NCBI GenBank assembly: GCA_003284565.1
Contig: QBXO01000015.1
Coordinates: 1-39,535 of the forward strand
DNA from: SAR116 cluster bacterium AG-321-K23
Lineage (GTDB): Bacteria; Pseudomonadota; Alphaproteobacteria; Puniceispirillales; Marisalimonadaceae
Reading direction: 5' to 3'
Length of the DNA: 39,535 nt
Shown here: piece by piece, positions 25,214-35,515 of the stretch
Numbering within the stretch: the first letter of the stretch is position 1
Layout of the letters: every line of letters starts with the position of its first letter
Translations under genes and position numbers: made by a program
Notes under the pieces: model-generated
What the model was told of the DNA's origin: nothing
The model's input: the letters and a program-made list of their open reading frames with translations, nothing else
Databases searched by the model: none

Positions 25214-25939
25214 CTAGTTTTTAGGAAGAGATAATTTACCAAGGACATCATACTTAGATAAAAGTTTTTTAACAAAACCATTTTCAATATTTTTTTTCAC
25301 AAAACTATTAATAAAATTTTCAGCTTCAAAATTTCCTGGTTTACTTCCAATACACTGATTTATAAAAGTGAATGGTTCATTTAATATAAAACAGTCATTT
25401 GTCTTTTTTATATCGTTAACCAATTTAGGCCTTAATCCAGCTAACACCTCATATTTATTTTCTTGAAAAATCAAAAAAGACTCATCTATAGATTTTGCTC
25501 TTATTAAATCTGCATTTTTTATATTTTGAGTTAACCAAAGATCATATGCACTTCTTTCTGCAACGGCAATTTTTATGCCTTTTTTATCAACATCTCGTAA
25601 TGTTTTAATATTATAACCATTCCTAATTAAGAAAGTTGATTCAATAGTTGTATACGGTAAACTAAAAGTAATTGATTTAGCTCTCGCAGGTTCATTTGCG
25701 ATATTTCCAATATCCCACGCATCATCTTGAATTGCGTCGGCAAGTTCACCAGGCCTGTTAAAAGAAATTAATTTAATATCCACATTTAATTCATTAGCAA
25801 GCGCTCTTGCCATATCCGGAGAAACTCCTTGTGGGTCACCATTAGTTTCTTTACCAGTGACCAATAAAAAGTTACTTAAATTTATAGCAGCTCGAATGTA
25901 TCCTTTTGGAGCTAACTGTTTAACTACTTTGCTTATCAA
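25214..25939 (-). CDS. Solute-binding-type (SBP_bac_3) protein lacking a signal peptide
   Basis: The 241 residues resemble family 3 extracellular solute-binding proteins, which bind polar amino acids: GVSPDMARALANELNVDIKLI, the GELADAIQDDAWDIGNIANEPARAKSITFSLPY hinge block and ESTFLIRNGYNIKTLRDVDKKGIKIAV. The N-terminus MISKVVKQLAPKGYIRAAINL is already the first strand of the domain, so no secretion signal exists. The frame starts at TTG 25939, 5 bases after a GAGG. It may act as a cytoplasmic sensor or enzyme-like protein, or enter the periplasm by another route. Similar leaderless proteins occur in other alphaproteobacteria. The EamA gene follows by 22 bases. No ABC permease is nearby. Confidence 0.82.
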   Translation of the reverse strand: MISKVVKQLAPKGYIRAAINLSNFLLVTGKETNGDPQGVSPDMARALANELNVDIKLISFNRPGELADAIQDDAWDIGNIANEPARAKSITFSLPYTTIESTFLIRNGYNIKTLRDVDKKGIKIAVAERSAYDLWLTQNIKNADLIRAKSIDESFLIFQENKYEVLAGLRPKLVNDIKKTNDCFILNEPFTFINQCIGSKPGNFEAENFINSFVKKNIENGFVKKLLSKYDVLGKLSLPKN

Positions 25940-26040
25940 ACAAACCTCATCAAATAATTATATGTACTTCCATTTATACACTTTAAAATTTCGATTAGAA
26001 ACTGAAATATAATTACTTAATTTAACGTAGAAAAAGAAAA

Positions 26041-26077
26041 TGTTCAAAATTTAAGCAATTTTTATTTTATTTGAACA
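26041..26077. promoter_or_regulatory. Inverted repeat upstream of amtB
   Basis: TGTTCAAA (26041-26048) and TTTGAACA (26070-26077) are perfect inverted copies with a 21-base spacer, 29 bases centre to centre, about 70 bases before amtB. TTGAAC (26071-26076) or TTGACA (26081-26086) could serve as -35, but I find no good -10 at normal spacing. It could be an operator for nitrogen control of amtB-glnK; the regulator is unknown. Confidence 0.4.
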
Positions 26078-26146
26078 TTTTTGACACATATTTTTGTATT
26101 TTAGGAAAAAATTACTATCTTACATTCTAATTATAGGGGGGACAGT

Positions 26147-27451
26147 ATGAATTTTTTTGCTATTAGAAATAAAATGAAGTTATTTAATGTCATTACAACT
26201 TTTCTTTTAACTTTAATCTCATTTCCAGCTTTTGCTAATATTAATAACGGTGATACAGCCTGGATTTTGACATCAACTGCTTTAGTATTATTTATGACAT
26301 TACCAGGTTTAGCTCTATTTTATGCAGGACTAGTAAACTCTAAAAATGTTGTATCAGTATTAATGCAACATTTCTCCCTTGCTTGCTTGGTATCAGTCAT
26401 TTGGGTAGTTATAGGATATAGTTTAGCATTTTCTGAAGGAAATTCGTGGATTGGTGGTCTTGGTAATATATTTATGAATTCAATTGAACTGGAAACACAT
26501 TCTGGAAGTATACCAGAAAGTCTTTTCGCCACATTCCAAATGACTTTTGCAATTATCACCCCTGCATTAATGATAGGAGCATTTGTAGAGAGAATTAGAT
26601 TTTCAGCAATGCTAATTTTTTTAGGTCTCTGGGTATTAATAGTATATGTTCCTGTGACACACTGGGTTTGGGGTGGCGGCATATTGTCATCATGGGGCAC
26701 AATGGACTTTGCTGGAGGTATTGTTGTACACGCCACAGCTGGAACTGCTGCTTTAGTAACTGCCTTGACACTTGGAAAAAGAAAAGGTTTTCCAAAATCT
26801 ATAACTCCACCACATAGTCCAATATTGACTATGATAGGGGCTTCAATGTTATGGATTGGATGGTTTGGTTTTAATGCCGGTTCAGCTTTAGGTGCTAATG
26901 GAAACGCGGGCATGGCTATGTTAGTTACGCATATTTCTGCAGCAACTGCCTCATTAGTTTGGATGTTTATTGAATGGAAAAGATTTGGCAAACCATCTTT
27001 AATTGGAATAGTTACTGGAATGGTTGCTGGACTGGCTACTGTTACACCCGCTTCAGGTTACATAGGGGTGCCTGGAGGATTAATTTTAGGATTTTTAGGT
27101 GGTTTATTATGTTACCTCGCTGTTGATTACATCAGAGGTAAACTTCAAATAGATGACAGCCTTGATGTTTTTGCAGTTCACGGTGTTGGTGGTATCTTAG
27201 GTACCTTACTTGTTGGATTTTTAGCAACCTCCACATTCTCAGGGTTAGGTCTTGCTGAAGGTCAGACAGGAATATCCCAATTTATTATACAGCTTAAAGC
27301 AGTTATACTTACCGTTATTTGGACTTCTTTCTTTACATATTCTATTCTTAAACTAACTTCTTTTGTTGTTTCTCTAAGAGTGGATGAACAAGAAGAAATT
27401 GAAGGTTTAGACTTGCGTTCTCACGGAGAAAAGGGATATCATTCAGATTAG
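26147..27451 (+). CDS. amtB: Ammonium channel
   Basis: This is an Amt/Rh-family trimeric channel that brings ammonium into the cell. The 434-residue precursor opens with a signal peptide (hydrophobic VITTFLLTLISFPAFA, cut near residue 30), followed by about eleven transmembrane helices. The twin pore histidines are present: H195 in DFAGGIVVHATAG and H345 in FAVHGVGG. The gating and binding region MQHFSLACLVSVIWVVIGYSLAF is also typical. A strong GGGGGG stretch precedes the ATG. glnK follows 11 bases later, whose product should block the channel when nitrogen is plentiful. The gene order amtB-glnK is the reverse of the common glnK-amtB operon. Confidence 0.96.
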   Translation: MNFFAIRNKMKLFNVITTFLLTLISFPAFANINNGDTAWILTSTALVLFMTLPGLALFYAGLVNSKNVVSVLMQHFSLACLVSVIWVVIGYSLAFSEGNSWIGGLGNIFMNSIELETHSGSIPESLFATFQMTFAIITPALMIGAFVERIRFSAMLIFLGLWVLIVYVPVTHWVWGGGILSSWGTMDFAGGIVVHATAGTAALVTALTLGKRKGFPKSITPPHSPILTMIGASMLWIGWFGFNAGSALGANGNAGMAMLVTHISAATASLVWMFIEWKRFGKPSLIGIVTGMVAGLATVTPASGYIGVPGGLILGFLGGLLCYLAVDYIRGKLQIDDSLDVFAVHGVGGILGTLLVGFLATSTFSGLGLAEGQTGISQFIIQLKAVILTVIWTSFFTYSILKLTSFVVSLRVDEQEEIEGLDLRSHGEKGYHSD

Positions 27452-27462
27452 GAGATTTCACA

Positions 27463-27801
27463 ATGAAATACTTTATTGCGATTATAAAACCTTTTAAACT
27501 TGATGATGTTAGGAATGCTTTAACTGAGATTGGAGTTGAAGGTTTAACTGCATCAGAAGTTCGGGGATTTGGAAGACAGAGAGGACAAACTGAGATTTAT
27601 CGAGGAGCAGAATATAGTGTATCATTTGTTCCCAAACTAAAAATCGAAATAGCAGTCACTGATGATATGAAGGATGCTGTCCATGAAGCTCTACTTCAAA
27701 GTGCTTGCACTGGACAAATTGGAGATGGAAAAATTTTTGTTTTTGACCTTCATAGTGCAACTAGAATTAGAACTGGTGAAACTGAAAACAACGCACTTTA
27801 A
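27463..27801 (+). CDS. glnK: PII protein GlnK
   Basis: This second PII protein, 112 residues long, keeps the T-loop YRGAEY with Tyr51, the signature [11 protein letters not shown] and the nucleotide-binding TRIRTGE. It differs from the copy beside glnA at many positions (for example SFVPKLKIEIAV for [12 protein letters not shown]), so the two are old paralogues. By its position 11 bases after amtB it should bind the channel's cytoplasmic face and close it. AGGAG lies 8 bases before the ATG. The stop is 5 bases from the convergent queG stop. Confidence 0.95.
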   Translation: MKYFIAIIKPFKLDDVRNALTEIGVEGLTASEVRGFGRQRGQTEIYRGAEYSVSFVPKLKIEIAVTDDMKDAVHEALLQSACTGQIGDGKIFVFDLHSATRIRTGETENNAL

Positions 27802-27806
27802 TTGAC

Positions 27807-28931
27807 CTAAATACCCCACTCAGCTAATACATTATTATTTTTTTCAAAGCTTATATGTCTTTTTTTTATACCTTTTAGATTATTTTTATTATCTAATTGT
27901 TGAATTGCCCATACAGCTGCTCCTCTAACCAAAAAAGATTGATCTTTTAATAATAAATTAACTAATGTTGGTATTAGCTCTTTATTTTTACTGTTCCCTG
28001 CAGCTATACAACAATTCCTTATGAACCTGTCCCTACCAATTCTTTTTATTGGTGACCCAGTAAATTTTTTTCTAAATTCTTGATCAGAAAGATTTAATAA
28101 TTCACTTAAATTGAAATTAAATTTATGATCATCAAAATAAATTTCTTTCGTCTTTTTTGCATATTTGTTCCAAGGACAAATTGCCAAACAATCATCACAC
28201 CCGAATATTCTATTACCAATAGCTGTCCTAAATTTTTTTGGAATAGCATTTCTGTGTTCAATAGTTAAATATGAAATACACTTTGATGCATCTAACTTAG
28301 ATTCTCCATAAAATGCATTAGTTGGGCATATATCAATACATTTTGTACAAGAACCACAATAATTTTTTTCTCGTGAGTCATATTCAAAATGATGATTTAC
28401 AAGAATAACCCCTAGAAATAACCATGATCCAAAATCCCTTGAAACCAAATTTGTATGCTTGCCTTGCCATCCTAAACCAGACTTTTCTGCTAAAGGTTTT
28501 TCCATTAAAGGAGCTGTATCAACAAAAACTTTTATTTTAGTTCTTTTTTCATTAGATAATTTAGAAATTAATTTACTTGAAAATAACTTAAGTCTGCCTT
28601 TGATTATTTTGTGATAATCTTTTCCTTGAGCATAAACAGAGATATTTCCTAAATTTTTTTTTTTTATTTTTTCTAAGGGATTATTTTTAGGACCATAATT
28701 CAAACCAAGTATAATTGCAGATTTTGCTTCCGCCCATAAATTTAAGGGTGATTTTCTTCTTTCATAACTATCTGCAAGCCATTTCATTTCTCCATGAAAA
28801 CCTAAATCAATAAATTCTTTAAGTCTTACACTAGTTTTTATTGGTAAACTAATATCTGTAATTCTACAAATATCAAATTTAAATTCTTTGGCTAAGTCTT
28901 GAATTATTTTTTTTTCATCAAATTTAAACAT
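27807..28931 (-). CDS. queG: Epoxyqueuosine reductase
   Basis: It converts epoxyqueuosine to queuosine at tRNA position 34, using a cobalamin cofactor and two [4Fe-4S] clusters. Cluster cysteines are Cys192, Cys195, Cys198 and Cys202 (CGSCTKCIDIC) and Cys218, Cys245, Cys248 and Cys252 (CDDCLAIC). The likely proton donor Asp138 sits in VDTAPLMEK, and GLGWQGKHT (152-160) is a family mark. A HEAT-like tRNA-binding stretch follows at about 320-350. Its 374 residues match family length. It is the last gene of the kdsD-queA-tgt-queG unit, so the last enzyme of the pathway sits beside the two before it. Confidence 0.95.
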   Translation of the reverse strand: MFKFDEKKIIQDLAKEFKFDICRITDISLPIKTSVRLKEFIDLGFHGEMKWLADSYERRKSPLNLWAEAKSAIILGLNYGPKNNPLEKIKKKNLGNISVYAQGKDYHKIIKGRLKLFSSKLISKLSNEKRTKIKVFVDTAPLMEKPLAEKSGLGWQGKHTNLVSRDFGSWLFLGVILVNHHFEYDSREKNYCGSCTKCIDICPTNAFYGESKLDASKCISYLTIEHRNAIPKKFRTAIGNRIFGCDDCLAICPWNKYAKKTKEIYFDDHKFNFNLSELLNLSDQEFRKKFTGSPIKRIGRDRFIRNCCIAAGNSKNKELIPTLVNLLLKDQSFLVRGAAVWAIQQLDNKNNLKGIKKRHISFEKNNNVLAEWGI

Positions 28932-28957
28932 ATCTCAATTAATAAAAATTATTTTCA

Positions 28958-31119
<2,162 letters not shown>

Positions 31120-31135
31120 TGTTGATACCACACTT

Positions 31136-32071
31136 TTATTCAAAAATCTGAATAACACCTACAACTTCATTCGTTGGATTTTTTACTACTAAACATTGTA
31201 CTTTAGCTTCTCTCATTCTCTTTTCTGCAACTTGTAAATTATCATTTTCAAGTGCGGTTAATGGATTTGGATTCATCAAATCTTTGGCTTTCAGTTCAGA
31301 AAAGTTTTTATTATCAATTAAAGCTCTTCTGATATCTCCATCAGTAATTACCCCCTTTAATTCTTCCTTTGTTCCAACTAGAGCAAGGCCAAGGCGACCT
31401 TCTGTCATTTTTACTAGCACATCTTGCACTATGGAATTTTGATCAATAAATGGCATATTATTCTGTTTCATTTCATCTTTAACGCTTGATAGTAACCTTC
31501 TACCAAGAGACCCACCTGGGTGAGTTAGAGCAAAATCTTCTTGTTTGAAGTTTTTTAATTCCATTAGTGAAACAGCTAAAGCATCACCTAGAACCATAGT
31601 AATCATTGTTGATGTTGTAGGTGCTAAATTTAATGGACATGCCTCTCTATCGACTGAAGTATCTAAAACTATATTAGATTTCAAAGCTAAAGTTGAGTTT
31701 TTTACACCAGTCAATCCAATTATAGTTACTTCAAGCCTTTTCAATGCAGGAATTAGAGCAATTATTTCACCTGTTTCTCCTGAATATGAAATTAGTAGAA
31801 CTACAGATTTTTTTTGAACCTTTCCTAGGTCTCCATGAATAGCTTCAGCTGGATGAAGAAAAATGCTAGGCGTTCCTGTAGATGCAAGTGTTGATGATAT
31901 TTTTCTTCCAACAAGCCCTGATTTTCCCATCCCACAAACAATAATATGTGTAGATGTATTATTCATGGATTCTACAGCTTTTACAAATTCATTTCCAAGC
32001 ATTTTTTCAAATCTGTCAATACCAAGTTTATAAGCTTGAGTTAGACTTAATGCTGTTTCTATTGCTTTCAT
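31136..32071 (-). CDS. kdsD: D-arabinose 5-phosphate isomerase (SIS plus two CBS domains)
   Basis: It interconverts ribulose 5-phosphate and arabinose 5-phosphate, the first step towards the Kdo sugar of lipopolysaccharide. The N-terminal SIS domain shows VCGMGKSGLVGRKISSTLASTGTPSIFLHPAEAIHGDLG, and two CBS repeats occupy roughly residues 195-311. Start ATG 32071 has GTGGTGA about 6 bases upstream; GTG 32083 is the alternative. The product of 311 residues is slightly shorter than E. coli KdsD (328). Its presence implies a Kdo-containing outer membrane. It heads an operon whose other members make queuosine. A capsule-type KpsF function cannot be excluded. Confidence 0.93.
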   Translation of the reverse strand: MKAIETALSLTQAYKLGIDRFEKMLGNEFVKAVESMNNTSTHIIVCGMGKSGLVGRKISSTLASTGTPSIFLHPAEAIHGDLGKVQKKSVVLLISYSGETGEIIALIPALKRLEVTIIGLTGVKNSTLALKSNIVLDTSVDREACPLNLAPTTSTMITMVLGDALAVSLMELKNFKQEDFALTHPGGSLGRRLLSSVKDEMKQNNMPFIDQNSIVQDVLVKMTEGRLGLALVGTKEELKGVITDGDIRRALIDNKNFSELKAKDLMNPNPLTALENDNLQVAEKRMREAKVQCLVVKNPTNEVVGVIQIFE

Positions 32072-32143
32072 ATAAATCACCACTTAATATGATTATGTTT
32101 TAACTTGAAATTATTTAAAATACTACAAAAAGGGCAAAAAATT

Positions 32144-32905
32144 TTGAATATTCATTTTAGTATCGCTAAAAATAAAAAAGCAAAAATGGTTTCTAACGAA
32201 CTACTTACCTTATATGGGCAGGTAGAAATTTCAAAAGCAGAAGTTATTGTCGCTGTTGGTGGAGATGGAGCAATGCTAGCTGCAATGCGCCAAAGCATTT
32301 TGCACGACATCCCAGTTTTTGGATTGAATAGAGGAAATATTGGGTTCCTTATGAACGAGTATAGTAATTCAAACCTGATTGATAGATTAAAAAAGGCTAA
32401 TGAAATTATTGTGCACCCTCTCGAAATGATAGCTTTTGATACAAAAAATCAAAAACATACCGAACTTGCTATTAATGAAGTAGCTATTTTTAGAAGAACC
32501 CACCAAAGCGCCATTATTTCAATTAAAATTGACAATACAGAAAGATTAAATGAATTAACGTGTGATGGAGTTATGGTTGCAACACCAGTTGGTTCAACTG
32601 CTTACAACCTCTCTGCACATGGTCCTATATTACCAATTGGATCAGAAATTTTAGCTCTTACACCAATAAGTCCTTTTAGACCAAGAAGATGGAGGGGAGC
32701 ATTGATCAAGAATAATTCAATAATTGAGTTTAATGTTATTAATCCTAAGATGAGGCCTGTAAGTGCAAGTGCTGATGCCTTTGAAGTTAAAAATATAACA
32801 AAAGTATATATTTCTCAAAAACACGATATAAATCTTCGTATTCTCTATGATAAGACAAACAGCATGGAAGATAAATACCTTAAAGAGCAATTTTCTATTG
32901 GATGA
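32144..32905 (+). CDS. nadK: NAD kinase
   Basis: It phosphorylates NAD to NADP. The GGDG motif is at 39-42 (VAVGGDGAML), followed by GLNRGNIGFLMNEY and the second binding block TCDGVMVATPVGSTAYNLSAHGPILP. I set the start at TTG 32144 (MNIHFSIAKNKKAK), with AGGG 9 bases upstream, because the product then has 253 residues like other alphaproteobacterial NadK; TTG 32105 would add 13 residues without support. It is divergent from kdsD across a spacer of about 70 bases and ends 2 bases before the convergent stop of the ABC exporter. Confidence 0.94.
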   Translation: MNIHFSIAKNKKAKMVSNELLTLYGQVEISKAEVIVAVGGDGAMLAAMRQSILHDIPVFGLNRGNIGFLMNEYSNSNLIDRLKKANEIIVHPLEMIAFDTKNQKHTELAINEVAIFRRTHQSAIISIKIDNTERLNELTCDGVMVATPVGSTAYNLSAHGPILPIGSEILALTPISPFRPRRWRGALIKNNSIIEFNVINPKMRPVSASADAFEVKNITKVYISQKHDINLRILYDKTNSMEDKYLKEQFSIG

Positions 32906-32907
32906 TT

Positions 32908-34704
32908 TCAATCTAGGTTTTCTTGTTGTCTGATCCACATTTCAGCATAAAGATTATTTTTGTTAATAAGTTCTTGGTGTGTACCTATCTCAATAATTCG
33001 TCCATTATCTAATACAATTATTTTGTCGGCATCAATAATTGTTGATAAACGATGGGCTATTACAAGAGTAGTGTTTGAACTAGATAATTTTTTAAGAGAC
33101 CTTTCAATTGATTTTTCTGTTTTTGTGTCTAGTGCAGATGTCGCTTCATCAAAAACAAATATTTTAGGATTCTTCAAAAGAGCTCTTGCAATAGCAACTC
33201 TTTGTTTTTCTCCGCCAGAGAGTTTTAACCCCCTTTCGCCAACTATAGTTTCATATCCTAGTTCTAGATTTGAAATAAATTTATCTATTGAAGAGAGTTT
33301 AGTTGCATTGATAATTTCTTTCATAGAAGAATTAGGTTTTGAATAGGCAATATTATATCTGATAGTATCATTAAACAGAACTGTGTCCTGGGGAACCATA
33401 CCTATATTTAATCTCAAAGAATTTTGACTTACGTCCGCAATCGATTGATCATCTATTAAAATTTTACCTGAAGATGGATCGTAAAACCTAAACAAAAGTT
33501 TTGATATTGTAGATTTACCAGCTCCAGTTGGTCCAACTATGGCTACTTTTTCTCCTGGATTTACAGTAAAATTTATATTCTTTAAAATGATACGACTACC
33601 ATAGGAAAAATTTACATTTTTGAACTCTATTTTACCATTTTCAACTATTAATTTGTAAGCATTTTCTTTATCAGTGATGTCAGGTGTTTCATCCACCAAT
33701 GCGAACATTCTACCCATATCTAACAAAGATTGTCTAATTTCTCTATAAACAAAACCTAGGAAGTTTAATGGTAAATATAGTTGTAATAAAAAAGTATTAA
33801 CAACAACAAAATCTCCTACCGACATTTTCCCATTTGCAATATCTTCTCCAGCCAAGCCCATCACTAAAAATAATCCCAATGCTATTATTGCACCTTGACC
33901 TACATTTACTATTGAAAGTGAAGCTCTAGCTTTTACAGCAGAATCTTCATAAGATTTCATAGCAATATCATATCTTTCAACTTCTATTTTTTCTGCATTG
34001 AAATATTTAACGGTCTCATAATTCAATAAACTGTCTACAGCTTTAGTTGATGCATTCTCGTCTGCAACATTCATTATTTTTCTAATTGCAATTCGCCATT
34101 CAGTTACTTTAATTGTAAAAAATATATAAGTTATTACAGTCATAATTGTGATGAAAGAGTAAATAAACCCAAAAGTTACCCAAAGAACAGAGCCAACAAT
34201 TATTAACTCAATCACTACAGGAACTATTTCAAAAATACTATACCTCAAAAGAAGTTCAACACCTTTTGCACCTCTATCTATTGATCTTGTTAATCCTCCA
34301 GTTTGTCTATTTAGATGAAAATTTAGCGATAAATTGTGTAAGTGTTTAAATGCTCTCAAAGCAGCTCCTCTAACAGCTCTTTGAGCTACTCTTGCAAAAA
34401 CAAACTCTTTAGCTTCGTCAAAAATCACTTGACCTAATCTAGCTAATGCATAAGCCCCTATAACAAACCAGAGCAAACTTAAATTTATGGAATTTTTTTC
34501 GGAAACTAAATCAACTGCTTTACCATATAAAAATGGTGTATAAACACTCACAAGTGTTGCAAGTAAAAGAAAAATTAAAGCTAAAGTTATTCTAATTGGC
34601 ATTTCTTTATTGCCTCTTGGAACAACAAACCTTAACAATTCATTTAATGTTCTTAGCGGTGTTAAAATTTTATCATTTGAAGAAAATGCATCTGCATTTT
34701 TCAT
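32908..34704 (-). CDS. ATM1-type ABC exporter (fused permease and ATPase)
   Basis: This is a half-transporter of the HMT1/ATM1/ABCB7 group, working as a homodimer in the inner membrane. Mitochondrial ATM1 exports a glutathione-linked sulfur compound needed for cytosolic Fe-S proteins; bacterial relatives also export metal-thiol conjugates. Six transmembrane helices fill residues 35-320. The ATPase has Walker A GPTGAGKST (391-399), signature LSGGEKQR (495-502) and Walker B with DEATSALD (519-526). Length is 598. The segment YFNAEKIEVERYD is typical of the group. It is the last gene after the suf cluster, 27 bases past sufA, which supports a link to Fe-S metabolism. Confidence 0.9.
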   Translation of the reverse strand: MKNADAFSSNDKILTPLRTLNELLRFVVPRGNKEMPIRITLALIFLLLATLVSVYTPFLYGKAVDLVSEKNSINLSLLWFVIGAYALARLGQVIFDEAKEFVFARVAQRAVRGAALRAFKHLHNLSLNFHLNRQTGGLTRSIDRGAKGVELLLRYSIFEIVPVVIELIIVGSVLWVTFGFIYSFITIMTVITYIFFTIKVTEWRIAIRKIMNVADENASTKAVDSLLNYETVKYFNAEKIEVERYDIAMKSYEDSAVKARASLSIVNVGQGAIIALGLFLVMGLAGEDIANGKMSVGDFVVVNTFLLQLYLPLNFLGFVYREIRQSLLDMGRMFALVDETPDITDKENAYKLIVENGKIEFKNVNFSYGSRIILKNINFTVNPGEKVAIVGPTGAGKSTISKLLFRFYDPSSGKILIDDQSIADVSQNSLRLNIGMVPQDTVLFNDTIRYNIAYSKPNSSMKEIINATKLSSIDKFISNLELGYETIVGERGLKLSGGEKQRVAIARALLKNPKIFVFDEATSALDTKTEKSIERSLKKLSSSNTTLVIAHRLSTIIDADKIIVLDNGRIIEIGTHQELINKNNLYAEMWIRQQENLD

Positions 34705-34731
34705 TTTTTATTCCTAAAAAATTTAAAGATT

Positions 34732-35079
34732 TTACGCTACTGTAAAACTTTCGCCACATCCACAACGTGCTATTTCGTTTGGATTGTTAAATTCAAAACC
34801 TGAACTAAACTTTTGCTCTTTATAATCCATCTCAGATCCTATCAAAAACATTATGGCAGCTGGATCAATACAAATAGTAATATCTTTCGATATAATTTTC
34901 TCTTCAAATGGTTTAATTTCCTTCGCGTATTCCACATTATATTTCATCCCAGAACAACCAGCTGTTTTAATTCCAATTCTAAGACCAATAACTCCTGAGT
35001 CAGCTTTACTCATTAAGTCTTTAACTCTATTAGCTGCAGCATCTGTTAGAGTTAATAAAGGTTTTTTTTCATTGTTCAT
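34732..35079 (-). CDS. sufA: A-type Fe-S carrier protein (SufA/IscA/ErpA family)
   Basis: It accepts nascent Fe-S clusters from the SufBCD scaffold and passes them to target proteins. The three conserved cysteines are Cys42 (AGCSGMKY), Cys106 and Cys108 (RCGCGESF) at the C-terminus. The 115-residue length is normal. SufA, IscA and ErpA are hard to separate by sequence alone; its place at the end of the suf genes favours SufA. It follows sufT by 18 bases and precedes the ATM1-type exporter. Confidence 0.93.
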   Translation of the reverse strand: MNNEKKPLLTLTDAAANRVKDLMSKADSGVIGLRIGIKTAGCSGMKYNVEYAKEIKPFEEKIISKDITICIDPAAIMFLIGSEMDYKEQKFSSGFEFNNPNEIARCGCGESFTVA

Positions 35080-35097
35080 TTAAAGACTCCATGAGAA

Positions 35098-35514
35098 TTA
35101 ATAAATATCAAGTGCTAACTTTGCATCTTCACTCATTCTATCCTTAGTCCATGCAGGTTCCCAAACAAGTTCTACCTTAATTAAGCCAACATTTGGTATT
35201 TTTGCAAGTGTATTCGCAACTTGTCGTGGCATTTCTCCAGCTACAGGACAACCGGGAGCTGTGAGAGACATTTTTATTATCACATCATTATTTTCAATTA
35301 AACTAATGTTATATATAAGTCCTAAATCATAAATATTTACAGGTAATTCAGGATCATAGATGGTTTTAAGGCTCTTAACTATTTCACTTTTATTAATTAA
35401 TCTATTGGAACTATTATTTTTTTTACCTGCTGTTGCAATAAAAGGTTTATAAGGATCAGAGGAAGGTTGATGAGGCATAAAAGCTGATAATGGAAGTTTG
35501 TCATCACTATTCAT
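35098..35514 (-). CDS. sufT: SufT-type Fe-S assembly factor (DUF59/MIP18)
   Basis: This small MIP18-family protein assists maturation of Fe-S proteins. The 138 residues show a disordered start and a single DUF59 domain with IYDPELPVNIYDLGLIY, the APGCPVAGEMP loop with the conserved cysteine, and a closing VWEPAWTKDRMSEDAK. I start at ATG 35514, one base after the sufS stop; TTG 35526 would overlap sufS. The near-zero gap implies coupled translation. Its exact role varies among species. Confidence 0.92.
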   Translation of the reverse strand: MNSDDKLPLSAFMPHQPSSDPYKPFIATAGKKNNSSNRLINKSEIVKSLKTIYDPELPVNIYDLGLIYNISLIENNDVIIKMSLTAPGCPVAGEMPRQVANTLAKIPNVGLIKVELVWEPAWTKDRMSEDAKLALDIY

Positions 35515-35515
35515 A

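Noticed and set aside
26079-26100. A sigma54 (-24/-12) promoter before amtB
   Set aside because: TTGACAC followed by TTTGT resembles the consensus loosely, but the GG and GC elements are imperfect and the spacing is one base too long.
26320-26991. Long minus-strand open frame opposite amtB
   Set aside because: It has proline- and isoleucine-rich content typical of antisense to membrane helices, no ribosome site and no recognisable motif; amtB on the other strand is certain.
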